From Pseudomonadota bacterium (lineage in GTDB: Bacteria > Pseudomonadota > Gammaproteobacteria > Burkholderiales > Burkholderiaceae), in NCBI GenBank assembly GCA_023441105.1, contig JAEZQX010000508.1:1-34373 (forward strand): DNA of 34,373 nt, given 5' to 3'. The first letter of the stretch is position 1; every line of letters begins with the position of its first letter. A model generated the notes under the pieces. It saw only the letters and a program-made list of their open reading frames with translations, was not told the origin of the DNA and searched no databases. The position numbers and the translations under genes are program-made. Below, one piece after another: positions 9,562 through 17,381 of the stretch.

Positions 9562-9981
9562 GTGACGGACTGGGACTATACCAATCTGGTCTACCCATGG
9601 TTCTTGCCATTGGCGTTGCTCGCTATCGTGTACATCTTGCCTCTCCAGAACGTGCTGAAGATTAGGGTGAGTCCGTGGCTATCGGTGAGGGACGGACAAC
9701 TGGCCTGGGTAGCATTGGGCATGTGCCTCGGCGCTCAGTACGACTTGAAACACGCTACTGTCCCGGACACCGGGGGCCTCAGGGCAACACAGGATGCGCT
9801 GGCCCTCCTCGGCATACTTGGTTCGGCTGTTGTAGCCGTCATCAGTCCCCTGTATCCTGCCGGCGAACTCCGAGACACAACCGCTGCCGGTCTCTTTCTG
9901 CACTACCGGGTGTTCTGGGGTACTGTGGTGTTGACCCTGGGATGTGCCTTCCTCTACCGCTGGATTCATTTGACAACCTGA
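9562..9981 (+). CDS. Small multi-pass membrane protein, unrecognised
   Basis: I do not recognise this family. The 139-residue protein starts at GTG 9562 behind an AGGGGAA sequence. It has about four hydrophobic stretches: near residues 10-30 (a PWFLPLALLAIVYIL segment), 47-60, 80-98 and 112-135. It has no visible catalytic motif and a single Cys in each of the second and last hydrophobic stretches. Base composition is clearly lower in G+C than glmS or the following operon, and codons such as ATA, TTA-like and AGG occur, consistent with acquired DNA. The gene sits just after the duplicated glmS tail and 25 bp before a second tiny membrane protein on the same strand, so the two may form a pair. 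Confidence 0.55.
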   Translation: MTDWDYTNLVYPWFLPLALLAIVYILPLQNVLKIRVSPWLSVRDGQLAWVALGMCLGAQYDLKHATVPDTGGLRATQDALALLGILGSAVVAVISPLYPAGELRDTTAAGLFLHYRVFWGTVVLTLGCAFLYRWIHLTT

Positions 9982-10006
9982 ACGTGACTGCGGTATCCGT
10001 GCAACC

Positions 10007-10183
10007 ATGACCACCAGAAGCTTCGACCCCGACGGTCGTCACTTTGACGACGGCCTCGTCGCTGAGGGTCAACAACACCCGGTCTCGTCCAGCGAACGGG
10101 GGCGCACTGTGATGGCCGTACTCGCGGCCGGCATTGGACTCGTTGCGCTGGTATTCGCGCTCTTCGGAATCCGAATCCTCTAG
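10007..10183 (+). CDS. 58-residue single-helix membrane protein, unrecognised
   Basis: A short open frame from ATG 10007 to TAG 10181-10183. The first 35 or so residues are polar (Asp, His, Gln and Ser rich). Residues 36-58 form one hydrophobic helix (MAVLAAGIGLVALVFALFGI) ending RIL. This layout fits a small type II or tail-anchored inner-membrane protein. It follows the 139-residue membrane protein by 25 bp on the same strand. No Shine-Dalgarno sequence is obvious, and it could be a non-coding frame, but the sharp polar-to-hydrophobic division favours a real product. Confidence 0.45.
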   Translation: MTTRSFDPDGRHFDDGLVAEGQQHPVSSSERGRTVMAVLAAGIGLVALVFALFGIRIL

Positions 10184-10524
10184 GCTGACGTTCCATGCCT
10201 GCAACGAGCGCTGCAACGGCTCGTGGCAGGCCCTGCGCCGTCACCTCTGCCGGCGCCTTTCCCGCTCCACCGACCACCCACCGACGCGGCCCTCCACCGC
10301 AGCGTCCGCTTTCCGAGCTGTGACGCGCCCGGACCGTGTTCCAGAGGCTTGCATCCCCATCGAAGAACCGTCGCCCGTGCGCCGCAGGGAAGCTGTGGCT
10401 CGCTGCGGAATGCTTACCTTAGATCAATCACTTTCCCATTGACAAATCAGTTCTAGTCATTCAACCTTCCGTCCCATGGATCAATGACTGACCCATGGAT
10501 CAACTCATTTGACAGGAGCCGTTG
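10184..10524. other. Intergenic region before the ABC operon
   Basis: The first 240 bp contain no gene I can support. The last 105 bp are markedly AT-richer and probably carry the operon promoter and operators. A TTGACA word lies at 10439-10444, three GATCAA words at 10422, 10479 and 10498, and a 12-bp direct repeat at 10473-10503. No convincing -10 box is correctly spaced from the TTGACA. Confidence 0.5.
10473..10503 (+). promoter_or_regulatory. Direct repeat CCCATGGATCAA x2, candidate operator
   Basis: Two identical 12-mers (10473-10484 and 10492-10503) are spaced 19 bp start to start, about two helical turns, and end 21 bp before the ATG of the binding-protein gene. The spacing and place suit a transcription factor, possibly the operon's own GntR protein. 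The site does not resemble the FadR consensus, so the binder is only inferred. Confidence 0.4.
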
Positions 10525-11880
10525 ATGACCACCCACGCAAAGCGCCCGGCAGCGGGAGTGAGCCGTCGTGATGCCCTCATTGCCGCTGCGGCGATATGCG
10601 CCCTACCTTCATGGGCCCGGGCGGCATCCACGCCCTTCGCGCTGAAGCCAGGCAAGCCCTTTGCCGGCACCAGGCTGCGCATTCTGGCCGCCGTCGCCCC
10701 GCAGTTCGACGGCCTGATGCTGCGCGGCCAGGAGCTGACCGAGCTGACCGGCATCGAGGCCCAGTGGGACTTCGTCCCCTTCACCGCGCTACAGGACAAG
10801 ATTGCCGCGGTCGGCGTCGCCGCCGACGGCATGTACGACATCGTCAACTATTCGGACAGCTGGCTGGCACCCAACGAGTACTGGCTGCTGCGGCTGGACC
10901 CGCTGATCAAGCGCGATGGCATCGACATGGGCCGGTATCCCAAGGCCTTCGTGGAGGCCGGCTCCTTCGATGGCGAGGTGGTCGGCCTGCCGCTGCGCAG
11001 CCACGTGCAGCTGTTCTTCTACCGCGCGGACATCTTCAAGGAACTGGGACTCGGCGAGCCGAAGACCTGGGACGACGTGATCGCGGCCGGCAAGGCGATC
11101 CGCGCAAAGAAGCTCGACATCGAACCGCTGGCCCTGAACTACCGCAACGACGGCACGCGCGTCAACCTGCAGCACTGGTTGCAGATGGTCTGGTCCAACG
11201 GCGGCCAGCTGTTCGACGACAAGAACCGGCCGGCCTGGACCTCGGAGGCGGCCCTGCAGGCGACCGAGTTCTACATCGGCCTGCACACTCGCGAGAAGAT
11301 CGCCAACCCGGCGTCAACCACTTTCGGCCAGGAAGAGGCGCGGCTGTCCTTCCAGCAGGGCAAGTCGGCCATGCTCCCGATGTGGTGGTGGCAGTACTCG
11401 CCGAGCGTCAGCCCCAAGGACTCGGTGCTCAAGCCCGAGCAAGTGGCGTTCACCAGCGTGCCCACCTACAAAGGCAAGGCGGTGGCGCTGGCGACCTCCA
11501 TGCCGTTCTCGATTTCCAAGCACTCGAAGAAGCAGGAAGCGTCCTGGGAATTCCTCAAGTGGCTGTCCAATCCCGATCTCGACCGGCGCAACGCGCTGGA
11601 GCGGCAGGTCGCGGGCCGCGCCATCCAGAACAACGTGGTCAACCACTGGAGCAGCCTGAAGGATCCGGAGGTCAACAAGGCCAACGCCGGCGTCCCGCTG
11701 GCCGGCCTGAAGGGCCTGGAGCAAGCGGCGGTGCAGCCCAAGCTGCGTGAATGGCCGGAAGTCGGCGACCTGCTGGCCGCGGCCATCGAGCGCAGCGCCG
11801 CCGGCGGCGACGTGCGCAAGCTGATGACCGACGCGGCCGCATCGGCCACCAAGGTCCTCAAGCGGGCCGGCTATTTCTGA
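10525..11880 (+). CDS. ABC transporter sugar-type substrate-binding protein, Tat-exported
   Basis: A periplasmic solute-binding protein of the family 1 (carbohydrate uptake, CUT1-type) group that should deliver ligand to the permeases encoded downstream. It has 451 residues from ATG 10525, placed 6 bp after AGGAG (10514-10518). The N-terminus carries a twin-arginine motif SRRDALIA (Arg14-Arg15) before a hydrophobic stretch and the ARA cleavage site near residue 33, so export by Tat is likely. The body shows family features: a start-of-domain LRILAAVAPQFDG, a YDIVNYSDSW strand, the VGLPLRSHVQLFFYRADIF hinge region, and FQQGKSAMLPMWWW near the binding cleft. The aromatic-rich cleft fits a sugar-containing ligand. 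The gene is first in the operon and 13 bp before the bicupin gene. Confidence 0.88.
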   Translation: MTTHAKRPAAGVSRRDALIAAAAICALPSWARAASTPFALKPGKPFAGTRLRILAAVAPQFDGLMLRGQELTELTGIEAQWDFVPFTALQDKIAAVGVAADGMYDIVNYSDSWLAPNEYWLLRLDPLIKRDGIDMGRYPKAFVEAGSFDGEVVGLPLRSHVQLFFYRADIFKELGLGEPKTWDDVIAAGKAIRAKKLDIEPLALNYRNDGTRVNLQHWLQMVWSNGGQLFDDKNRPAWTSEAALQATEFYIGLHTREKIANPASTTFGQEEARLSFQQGKSAMLPMWWWQYSPSVSPKDSVLKPEQVAFTSVPTYKGKAVALATSMPFSISKHSKKQEASWEFLKWLSNPDLDRRNALERQVAGRAIQNNVVNHWSSLKDPEVNKANAGVPLAGLKGLEQAAVQPKLREWPEVGDLLAAAIERSAAGGDVRKLMTDAAASATKVLKRAGYF

Positions 11881-11893
11881 CGGGACGGCAACG

Positions 11894-12913
11894 ATGGACC
11901 ACAGCACGCCCACCCATCCGGCCCTGGACCAGCGGATCGTCCGCTACGCCGAGCTGCGGCCGCAGCGCAATTCATTCATCGACAAGCGAACGCCCGGCAG
12001 CGCGGAGGAGGAGACCTTCTCCGTGATCGGCCCGGGCGTGATCGAGAACCAGACCGACCGCTTCATCCACATCCGCGAACCGCACGGCTTTAACATGGGC
12101 GGCGCCCGGATGCCACCGGGCTGCGTCAACTCGCAGCACAGCCACGAGACGGCCGAGGTCTTCCTCTGTCATCGCGGCTCGTTCACCATGATCCTGGGCC
12201 CCAACTGCGAAGACGGCGAGTTCGACGTCCAGGTCGGCGACGTCGTCTCGTTCCCGACCCGGATCTTCCGCGGCTTCCGCGCCATCGGCACCGAACTCGG
12301 CCACTTGGTATCGGTTCTCGGCGAAAACAATCCGGGCCGGGTAACCTGGGCGCCGTACGTATTCGAGGCAGCCCGCCACCACGGCTTGCTGCTGCTGGAA
12401 GACGGCACGCTGGTAGACACGGTGGCCGGCGAGCAGGTACCCGCCGGTGCCCGCCTGGTCACGCCGACAAGCAACGAAGACGTGGAGGCGTACCGGCGCG
12501 TCACCGCCGCCGGCATGGGCAGCTGGGTGGTGAGGATGAAAGACCTGGCCGCCGCGCCCTGCTCGCCGCTCGCCGGACCCGGCGTGCAGGAGTGCCCGGT
12601 CATCGGCGTCGCCAATCCGGCCGAGAACATGCCGGCCGCACCGATTCCGCATCCGCATGGCTTCCAGATGCGACGCGTCAGGATGCAGCCCCAAGCCAGC
12701 ATCCGGCCGCACACCCGCCACGAGGTCGAGGTGCTGTTCGTCCACAGCGGCAGCGTCGACATCGAAGCCGAGGGCGAAACCTTCACGCTCAACAAGGGCG
12801 ACTACTTCTCACTGCCGGTGGGCGTCTACCGCAGCTGGGTCAATCGCGGTGCGGCAGCCAACGATGTCCAGGTCGTGCGCGGCGGCGACCATCCCGCCGC
12901 CCCAGCCTGGTGA
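11894..12913 (+). CDS. Bicupin protein of unknown activity
   Basis: A 339-residue protein with two cupin domains. The first has a perfect cupin motif 1, GCVNSQHSHETAEVFLCHRG (spacing G-x5-HxH-x3-E-x6-G), near residues 75-95. Its motif 2 (GDVVSFPTRIFRGF) has Arg where the metal-binding His normally lies. The second domain, near residues 262-325, has RPHTRHEVEVLFVHSG and GDYFSLPVGVYRSWVN, again with Arg at the motif 2 His. Two His and one Glu per domain could still bind a metal. Bicupins include dioxygenases, decarboxylases and isomerases of sugars or acids. The position between a sugar-type binding protein and a hydrolase points to a catabolic or sensing role, which I cannot specify. Start ATG 11894. 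Confidence 0.75.
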   Translation: MDHSTPTHPALDQRIVRYAELRPQRNSFIDKRTPGSAEEETFSVIGPGVIENQTDRFIHIREPHGFNMGGARMPPGCVNSQHSHETAEVFLCHRGSFTMILGPNCEDGEFDVQVGDVVSFPTRIFRGFRAIGTELGHLVSVLGENNPGRVTWAPYVFEAARHHGLLLLEDGTLVDTVAGEQVPAGARLVTPTSNEDVEAYRRVTAAGMGSWVVRMKDLAAAPCSPLAGPGVQECPVIGVANPAENMPAAPIPHPHGFQMRRVRMQPQASIRPHTRHEVEVLFVHSGSVDIEAEGETFTLNKGDYFSLPVGVYRSWVNRGAAANDVQVVRGGDHPAAPAW

Positions 12914-12927
12914 AGAGGTGGACGGCC

Positions 12928-13647
12928 ATGGCGCGCAACGTCCTGTTCGTTCCCGGAATGATGCTCACGCACAGCCTCTGGGCAGAGCAGGTGCGGGCAC
13001 TCGAAGGGGACTTCACCTGCAGCGTCGCCGAGCTGACGGCGGCCGATTCCATGGCGGGATTGGCCGAAGCCGTGCTGGCGCAGGCGCCAGGCCGGTTCGA
13101 CCTGGTCGGCTTTTCGCTGGGCGCGATCGTCGGCATGGCGATGTGGCGGCGGGCGCCCGAGCGCATCGCCAGCATGGCGCTGCTGGGATTCAGTCCGCAT
13201 GCCGACGCTCCCGCGCGGCGGCCATTGCGTGAACTGCAGATGGAGCGGGCCCGCACCGGCGAGCTGCTGCAACTGGCCCGCGATGAATGGGCGCCAGGTT
13301 ATTTCGACCGGGCTGCGCCGCCGGCGCAAAGGCGCCAATGGACCGAGGATGTCGTCGACATGGCGGCGGCGCTGGGCCCCGAAGTGTTCTGCCAACAGAC
13401 ACGGGCGCAGCTCGGCCGCCCCGACAGCGTTGCCACCCTGGCCGGCATCGACGTCCCGGCCCTGGTCGTGCGGGGGGACGATGACCGGATGGTCCCGGCT
13501 TCCGACCTCGACCTGGTTTCCGCGCAGCTGCCACGCGCCCACGCCGTCACGCTCGAAAATTGCGGCCACCTGATTCCCCTCGAATGCCCGCAAGCCCTCA
13601 ACGGCCTGCTGCGCTCCTTTCTCAACGACCTGCGACATGAGCACTGA
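12928..13647 (+). CDS. Alpha/beta-hydrolase fold enzyme
   Basis: A 239-residue alpha/beta hydrolase with a complete catalytic triad: nucleophile Ser63 in GFSLGA, an acid among Asp184-186 in GDDDRMVP, and His214 in CGHLIPLE. The first strand and oxyanion region VLFVPGMMLTHSLW also fit. It should hydrolyse an ester, lactone or amide in the cytoplasm. The substrate is presumably an intermediate of the operon's pathway. The start is taken as ATG 12928 behind AAGAGG. A GTG at 12910 overlapping the bicupin stop is possible. Its end overlaps the GntR gene by 11 bp, consistent with translational coupling. Confidence 0.85.
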   Translation: MARNVLFVPGMMLTHSLWAEQVRALEGDFTCSVAELTAADSMAGLAEAVLAQAPGRFDLVGFSLGAIVGMAMWRRAPERIASMALLGFSPHADAPARRPLRELQMERARTGELLQLARDEWAPGYFDRAAPPAQRRQWTEDVVDMAAALGPEVFCQQTRAQLGRPDSVATLAGIDVPALVVRGDDDRMVPASDLDLVSAQLPRAHAVTLENCGHLIPLECPQALNGLLRSFLNDLRHEH

Positions 13648-14506
13648 ACGAACCAAGCCGGAAGTGGTGGAAGGCGGCGTGGAGGCCAACCGCGACCGTC
13701 CCGATGACGCCTCCCGCTTCGACGGCCTGCCGCTGCAGCCGATCCGCCAGGCGCGCCTGGCCGAACTGGTGGCGCAGCAGATCCGTGGGCTGATCCTCGA
13801 AGGCACCCTGCGTCCCGGCACCCGCCTGCCCACCGAGCGCGAGCTGGCCGAGCGCTTCAACACTTCGCGGCCGACGGTGCGCGAGGCGATCAACGAACTG
13901 GAGGCCGAGGGGCTGCTGCAGATCCAGCGCACCGGCATGCACGTTGCCGATCCGGCCGCCAGCACCATTACCGAACCGCTGTCGCGGCTGCTGATGTCCG
14001 ACCCGCGTGGTGTCGAGGACTACATGGAGTTCCGCCAGATCGTGGAAGGCGCCGCCTGCTTCCTGGCGGCCACCCGCGCCACCGACGTCGACCAGCGCCT
14101 GCTGCGCCGGGCCTACGAGGAAATGATGGACCTGCACGAAAAGGTCGATCCCGAGCGCGAAGCGGAAGCGGACGCGAAGTTCCACCTTGCGATCTACGAA
14201 GCTTCGCACAACCTCACGATCCTCCACGTGATGCGCTCGCTGTCCACCATCCTCCGCAGCTACGTCACCCAGACCCGGGTGCGCCTGTACAACCGGGACC
14301 GCTACCGCGGCACTACGATCGACGAGCACAAAACCTTGTTCGACGCGATCATCCACGGCAAGGCCGAAGAGGCCAGGCAGATCGCGCAGACGCACATTTT
14401 CCACGTCAGGGAAGCGATCGCCGAATTCCGCCGCGCCGACGAGCGCCTCGAGGTGTCGCTGCGCCGGCTGGGCGATCCCTCCCACCCGGGGCCGGACCTT
14501 TCCTAA
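13637..14506 (+). CDS. GntR-family regulator, FadR/FCD subgroup
   Basis: A 289-residue transcription factor. A winged helix-turn-helix spans about residues 35-105 (RLPTERELAERFNTSRPTVREAINELEAEGL with wing QRTGMHV). It is followed by an all-helical FCD ligand domain. The FCD domain keeps the Asp-x3-His pair (DAKFH) and later His residues (DEHKTLFDAI and THIFHVREA) that bind a metal and usually sense a carboxylate or sugar acid. An N-terminal extension of about 35 polar residues precedes the DNA-binding domain. It lies inside the ABC operon, so it is probably a local repressor released by the pathway substrate. The direct repeats before the first gene are candidate targets. Confidence 0.88.
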   Translation: MSTERTKPEVVEGGVEANRDRPDDASRFDGLPLQPIRQARLAELVAQQIRGLILEGTLRPGTRLPTERELAERFNTSRPTVREAINELEAEGLLQIQRTGMHVADPAASTITEPLSRLLMSDPRGVEDYMEFRQIVEGAACFLAATRATDVDQRLLRRAYEEMMDLHEKVDPEREAEADAKFHLAIYEASHNLTILHVMRSLSTILRSYVTQTRVRLYNRDRYRGTTIDEHKTLFDAIIHGKAEEARQIAQTHIFHVREAIAEFRRADERLEVSLRRLGDPSHPGPDLS

Positions 14507-14519
14507 ACCAGGAGCCACC

Positions 14520-14552
14520 GTGACCACCGAATGCCAAGAGGTGTACCGATGA
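14520..14552 (+). CDS. Ten-codon leader-like frame coupled to the permease start
   Basis: A GTG (14520) 5 bp after AGGAG (14510-14514) opens a 10-codon frame, (M)TTECQEVYR. Its TGA (14550-14552) overlaps the ATG of the permease as ATGA. It contains the AGAGG that serves the permease start. It may be a translation-coupling leader or the scar of a lost gene end. Confidence 0.3.
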   Translation: MTTECQEVYR

Positions 14553-15511
14553 TTGCACAGGTGAACGCTCCCGAGCCGGCGACGGCCTGGGTGCCCGACC
14601 CCGCACCCCGGCCGGCGCATGCGGGCCAGCGCCCGGCCCGCACGCCCGAGCGCTACCTGCGCTACATCCTGGTGCTGCCCGCCGTGATCGCGGTGGCCGC
14701 CACCGCGTTCGGCCCGCTTGCCTATTCGGCGATGCTGGCGTTTCGCGACTGGCGGCTGACGCGCAGCCCGCGTCCGGGCGCCTTCGTCGGCGCCGACAAT
14801 TTCCTGCGCGCCTTCGAATCGAGTGACTTCATCCGGGCGCTGCTCAACACGGTCATCTTCGTCGGCCTGACGGTGACGCTGACGACGGTGCTGGCCCTGT
14901 GCCTGGCGCTGCTCCTGCAGCGCGGCGGCCCGCTGCGCCGCACCGTCCAGGCCCTGCTGATCCTGCCGTTCGCCATGAGCCCGGCGCTGGTGGGGATTTC
15001 GTGGCGCTTCATGCTCAACCCCGAGTTCGGCTTGCTTGCATCGGCCTTCGAGACCGTGTTTCCGCCACTGGCCGGCGTCAACTGGCTGGCAACACCTTTG
15101 CTCGCCTTCAGCGCGATGGTCATGGCGGACGTCTGGGCCTGGACCCCGTTCATGACCCTGATCCTGATCGGCGGGCTGGCGTCGCTGCCCACCGAAACGG
15201 TGGAGGCCGGGCAGGTGGACGGCGCGCCGGGCTGGCGGGTGGTCGTGGACATCGTGATCCCGCAACTGAAGCCGGTGCTGGTGGTGGTACTGATCCTCAA
15301 GACCATCTTCGCGGTGAAGGCCTTCGATCTGATCTTCATGCTGACCCAGGGCGGACCTGGCCGGACCACCGAAACCCTGACCTACTTCTCCTACGTCACC
15401 GGGTTCAGCTACTACGACATGGGCTACGCCTCGGCCGCTTCCTGGGTGATGGTGCTGCCGATGCTCCTGCTGACCGTGTTGTACGCACGCTTCGTGCTGA
15501 GGACCAGATGA
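14549..15511 (+). CDS. Sugar ABC transporter permease 1 (MalF type)
   Basis: An inner-membrane permease subunit, 320 residues with six predicted helices, the first starting around residue 35 (YILVLPAVIAVAATAFGPLA). The EAA loop that contacts the ATPase reads EAGQVDGAPGWRVVVDIVIP, matching the E-A-x3-G-x9-I-x-L/I-P pattern. The segment GGPGRTTETLTYFSY is typical of MalF-like proteins of CUT1 transporters. The start at ATG 14549 is chosen because AGAGG lies 7 bp upstream. An ATG at 14531 has no close ribosome binding site. Its stop overlaps the next permease start as ATGA, indicating coupled translation. Confidence 0.9.
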   Translation: MIAQVNAPEPATAWVPDPAPRPAHAGQRPARTPERYLRYILVLPAVIAVAATAFGPLAYSAMLAFRDWRLTRSPRPGAFVGADNFLRAFESSDFIRALLNTVIFVGLTVTLTTVLALCLALLLQRGGPLRRTVQALLILPFAMSPALVGISWRFMLNPEFGLLASAFETVFPPLAGVNWLATPLLAFSAMVMADVWAWTPFMTLILIGGLASLPTETVEAGQVDGAPGWRVVVDIVIPQLKPVLVVVLILKTIFAVKAFDLIFMLTQGGPGRTTETLTYFSYVTGFSYYDMGYASAASWVMVLPMLLLTVLYARFVLRTR

Positions 15512-16329
15512 AACGCGCCCGCAACCTCTGGTCGGCCGCGGCCGACGCCATGGTGGTCCTGGCCGCCGCGGTGATCCTGGTGCCGATCGGCTGGATCGTG
15601 CTCGCCGCGTTCAAGTCGAACGTCGACGTGTTCCAGCTGAAGTTCTTCTTCGAACCGACGCTGGCCAACTTCGGCCGGATCCTGGAGGCACCCTATGAGG
15701 TGCACAGGAAGCTGTTCAACAGCGCCGCGGTGGCTTTCGCCGTGATCCTGATTTCGATCCCGCTGGCGACCTTCGCCGCCTACTCACTGTCGCGCTTCAA
15801 GCTGGTCGGGGCGCGGCTGATGCTGGTTTCCATCCTGGCGACCCAGTTCGTGCCGGCGGTGACGATCGTGATCCCGTTCTTCCTGATGTTCCGCGCCGTC
15901 GGCATGCTCGACACGCTGGCCGCCCTGATCCTGATCCACACGGCCATCGTAATGCCTTACGCGGTTTGGATGATCAAGGGCTTCATCGACGGCATCCCGA
16001 TGGAGACCGAAGAAGCGGCGATGGTCGACGGCTCCTCCCGCATGCAGGTCATCCGCAACGTGGTGCTGCCAATGGCGGCTCCCGGGATCATCACCGCCTC
16101 GATCTTCTCCTTCATCCTGTCCTGGAACGAGTTCATGTTCGCGCTGATCATCACCCGCCGCGACGCGGTGACCCTGCCAGTGGGGCTCGCCCTCTTCAAT
16201 GACGAGAGCGGCGTGCAGTGGCATCTCCTGTCTGCCACCAGCGTCCTGATCATGGTGCCGATGATTGTCCTGGCGCTGTCGGTGCAGCGCCACTTCGTGC
16301 GTGGAATGACCATGGGGGCGGTACGCTGA
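15508..16329 (+). CDS. Sugar ABC transporter permease 2 (MalG type)
   Basis: The partner permease, 273 residues with six helices. The EAA loop reads EEAAMVDGSSRMQVIRNVVL followed by P, a good match to the family. The region ILSWNEFMFALIITR is characteristic of MalG-like subunits. It begins with ATG 15508 overlapping the preceding TGA and ends in TGATG shared with the ATPase gene. This tight packing fits stoichiometric synthesis of the transporter. Unlike the first permease it has no long N-terminal extension. Confidence 0.92.
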   Translation: MKRARNLWSAAADAMVVLAAAVILVPIGWIVLAAFKSNVDVFQLKFFFEPTLANFGRILEAPYEVHRKLFNSAAVAFAVILISIPLATFAAYSLSRFKLVGARLMLVSILATQFVPAVTIVIPFFLMFRAVGMLDTLAALILIHTAIVMPYAVWMIKGFIDGIPMETEEAAMVDGSSRMQVIRNVVLPMAAPGIITASIFSFILSWNEFMFALIITRRDAVTLPVGLALFNDESGVQWHLLSATSVLIMVPMIVLALSVQRHFVRGMTMGAVR

Positions 16330-17381
16330 TGGCTGAAATCCGACTTGATCAGATCGAGAAGCGCTGGGGCGGCTTCTCCGCCGTGCAGAAGCAGTCGCTG
16401 CACGTTGCCGATCACGAGTTCCTGGTGCTGCTCGGCCCCTCCGGCTGCGGCAAGACCACCACGATGCGCATGGTGGCGGGACTGGAGGAACCTACCTCCG
16501 GGGACATCTGGATCGGTGGCCGTAACGTCACGCATGAACTGCCCAAGGACCGGGACGTTGCCATGGTGTTCCAGAACTATGGACTGTATCCGCACATGAC
16601 GGTGGGGGAGAACATCGCCTATCCGCTGCGGGTGCGAGGCGTGTCGCGCGGCGACCGTGACAAGCGAGTCGCGGCGGCGGCGGCGAAGGTCGAACTCGGC
16701 TCGCTGCTGCATCGCCGCCCGCGCGAGCTGTCCGGGGGCCAACGCCAGCGGGTCGCGCTGGCGCGGGCGCTGGTGCGCACGCCGGCGGCCTTCCTCATGG
16801 ACGAGCCGCTGTCCAACCTTGACGCGAAGCTGCGCGTGACCATGCGGGCCGAACTGAAGCACCTGCAGCACGAGCTCGGCATCACCACCATCTACGTGAC
16901 CCACGACCAGATCGAGGCGATGACCCTCGCCCATCGCGTCGCCGTGATGGATGGCGGCGTGATCCAGCAGATCGCGACGCCGGCCGAGATCTACGACCGC
17001 CCCGCCAACCTGTTCGTGGCCGGCTTCATCGGGTCACCGCCCATGAACCTGATCCCAGTGCGGCGCGCGGACGGCGACCTGGTGGCCGAAGGCGTGCGCA
17101 TCCCTGGCCTCGCGCCGGTCGCAGCCGACGACCTGGTGCTAGGGGTCCGGCCGGAGGATGTGCGGCTGGCGGATGCCGCAGGCAGCGAGGTGCAAGGCAA
17201 GGTGTTCACCTGCGAACTGACCGGCGATGCCGTGCTGGTGACGGTGCAGATGGGCGGCTGCCGGGTGATCGCCAAGGCCGACCGCACGTTCAGGATCGGC
17301 GACGGCGAGGCCGTCGGTCTCAAGTTCGATGCGTCGCGGCTGCACCTGTTCGACGCGCGATCGAAGCAGAGGCTCAGTTGA
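16329..17381 (+). CDS. Sugar ABC transporter ATPase (MalK/UgpC type)
   Basis: A cytoplasmic ATP-binding subunit, 350 residues. Walker A is GPSGCGKTT, the Q-loop is MVFQNYGLYPHMTV, the signature is LSGGQRQRVALARAL, Walker B is FLMDEPLSNLD, and the H-loop is VTHDQIEAM. After residue 240 comes the MalK-type OB-fold regulatory domain (GFIGSPPMNLIP, GVRPEDVRL, GLKFDASRLHLFD). This domain is diagnostic of CUT1 carbohydrate importers rather than amino acid or peptide systems. It therefore bears on the likely substrate despite the asparaginase gene next to it. The stop overlaps the asparaginase TTG start. Confidence 0.94.
   Translation: MAEIRLDQIEKRWGGFSAVQKQSLHVADHEFLVLLGPSGCGKTTTMRMVAGLEEPTSGDIWIGGRNVTHELPKDRDVAMVFQNYGLYPHMTVGENIAYPLRVRGVSRGDRDKRVAAAAAKVELGSLLHRRPRELSGGQRQRVALARALVRTPAAFLMDEPLSNLDAKLRVTMRAELKHLQHELGITTIYVTHDQIEAMTLAHRVAVMDGGVIQQIATPAEIYDRPANLFVAGFIGSPPMNLIPVRRADGDLVAEGVRIPGLAPVAADDLVLGVRPEDVRLADAAGSEVQGKVFTCELTGDAVLVTVQMGGCRVIAKADRTFRIGDGEAVGLKFDASRLHLFDARSKQRLS

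Noticed and set aside
13622..15265. 547-codon minus-strand frame opposite the GntR and permease genes
   Set aside because: Antisense to two genes with clear family motifs. The translated content is Arg/Gln/His rich and featureless.
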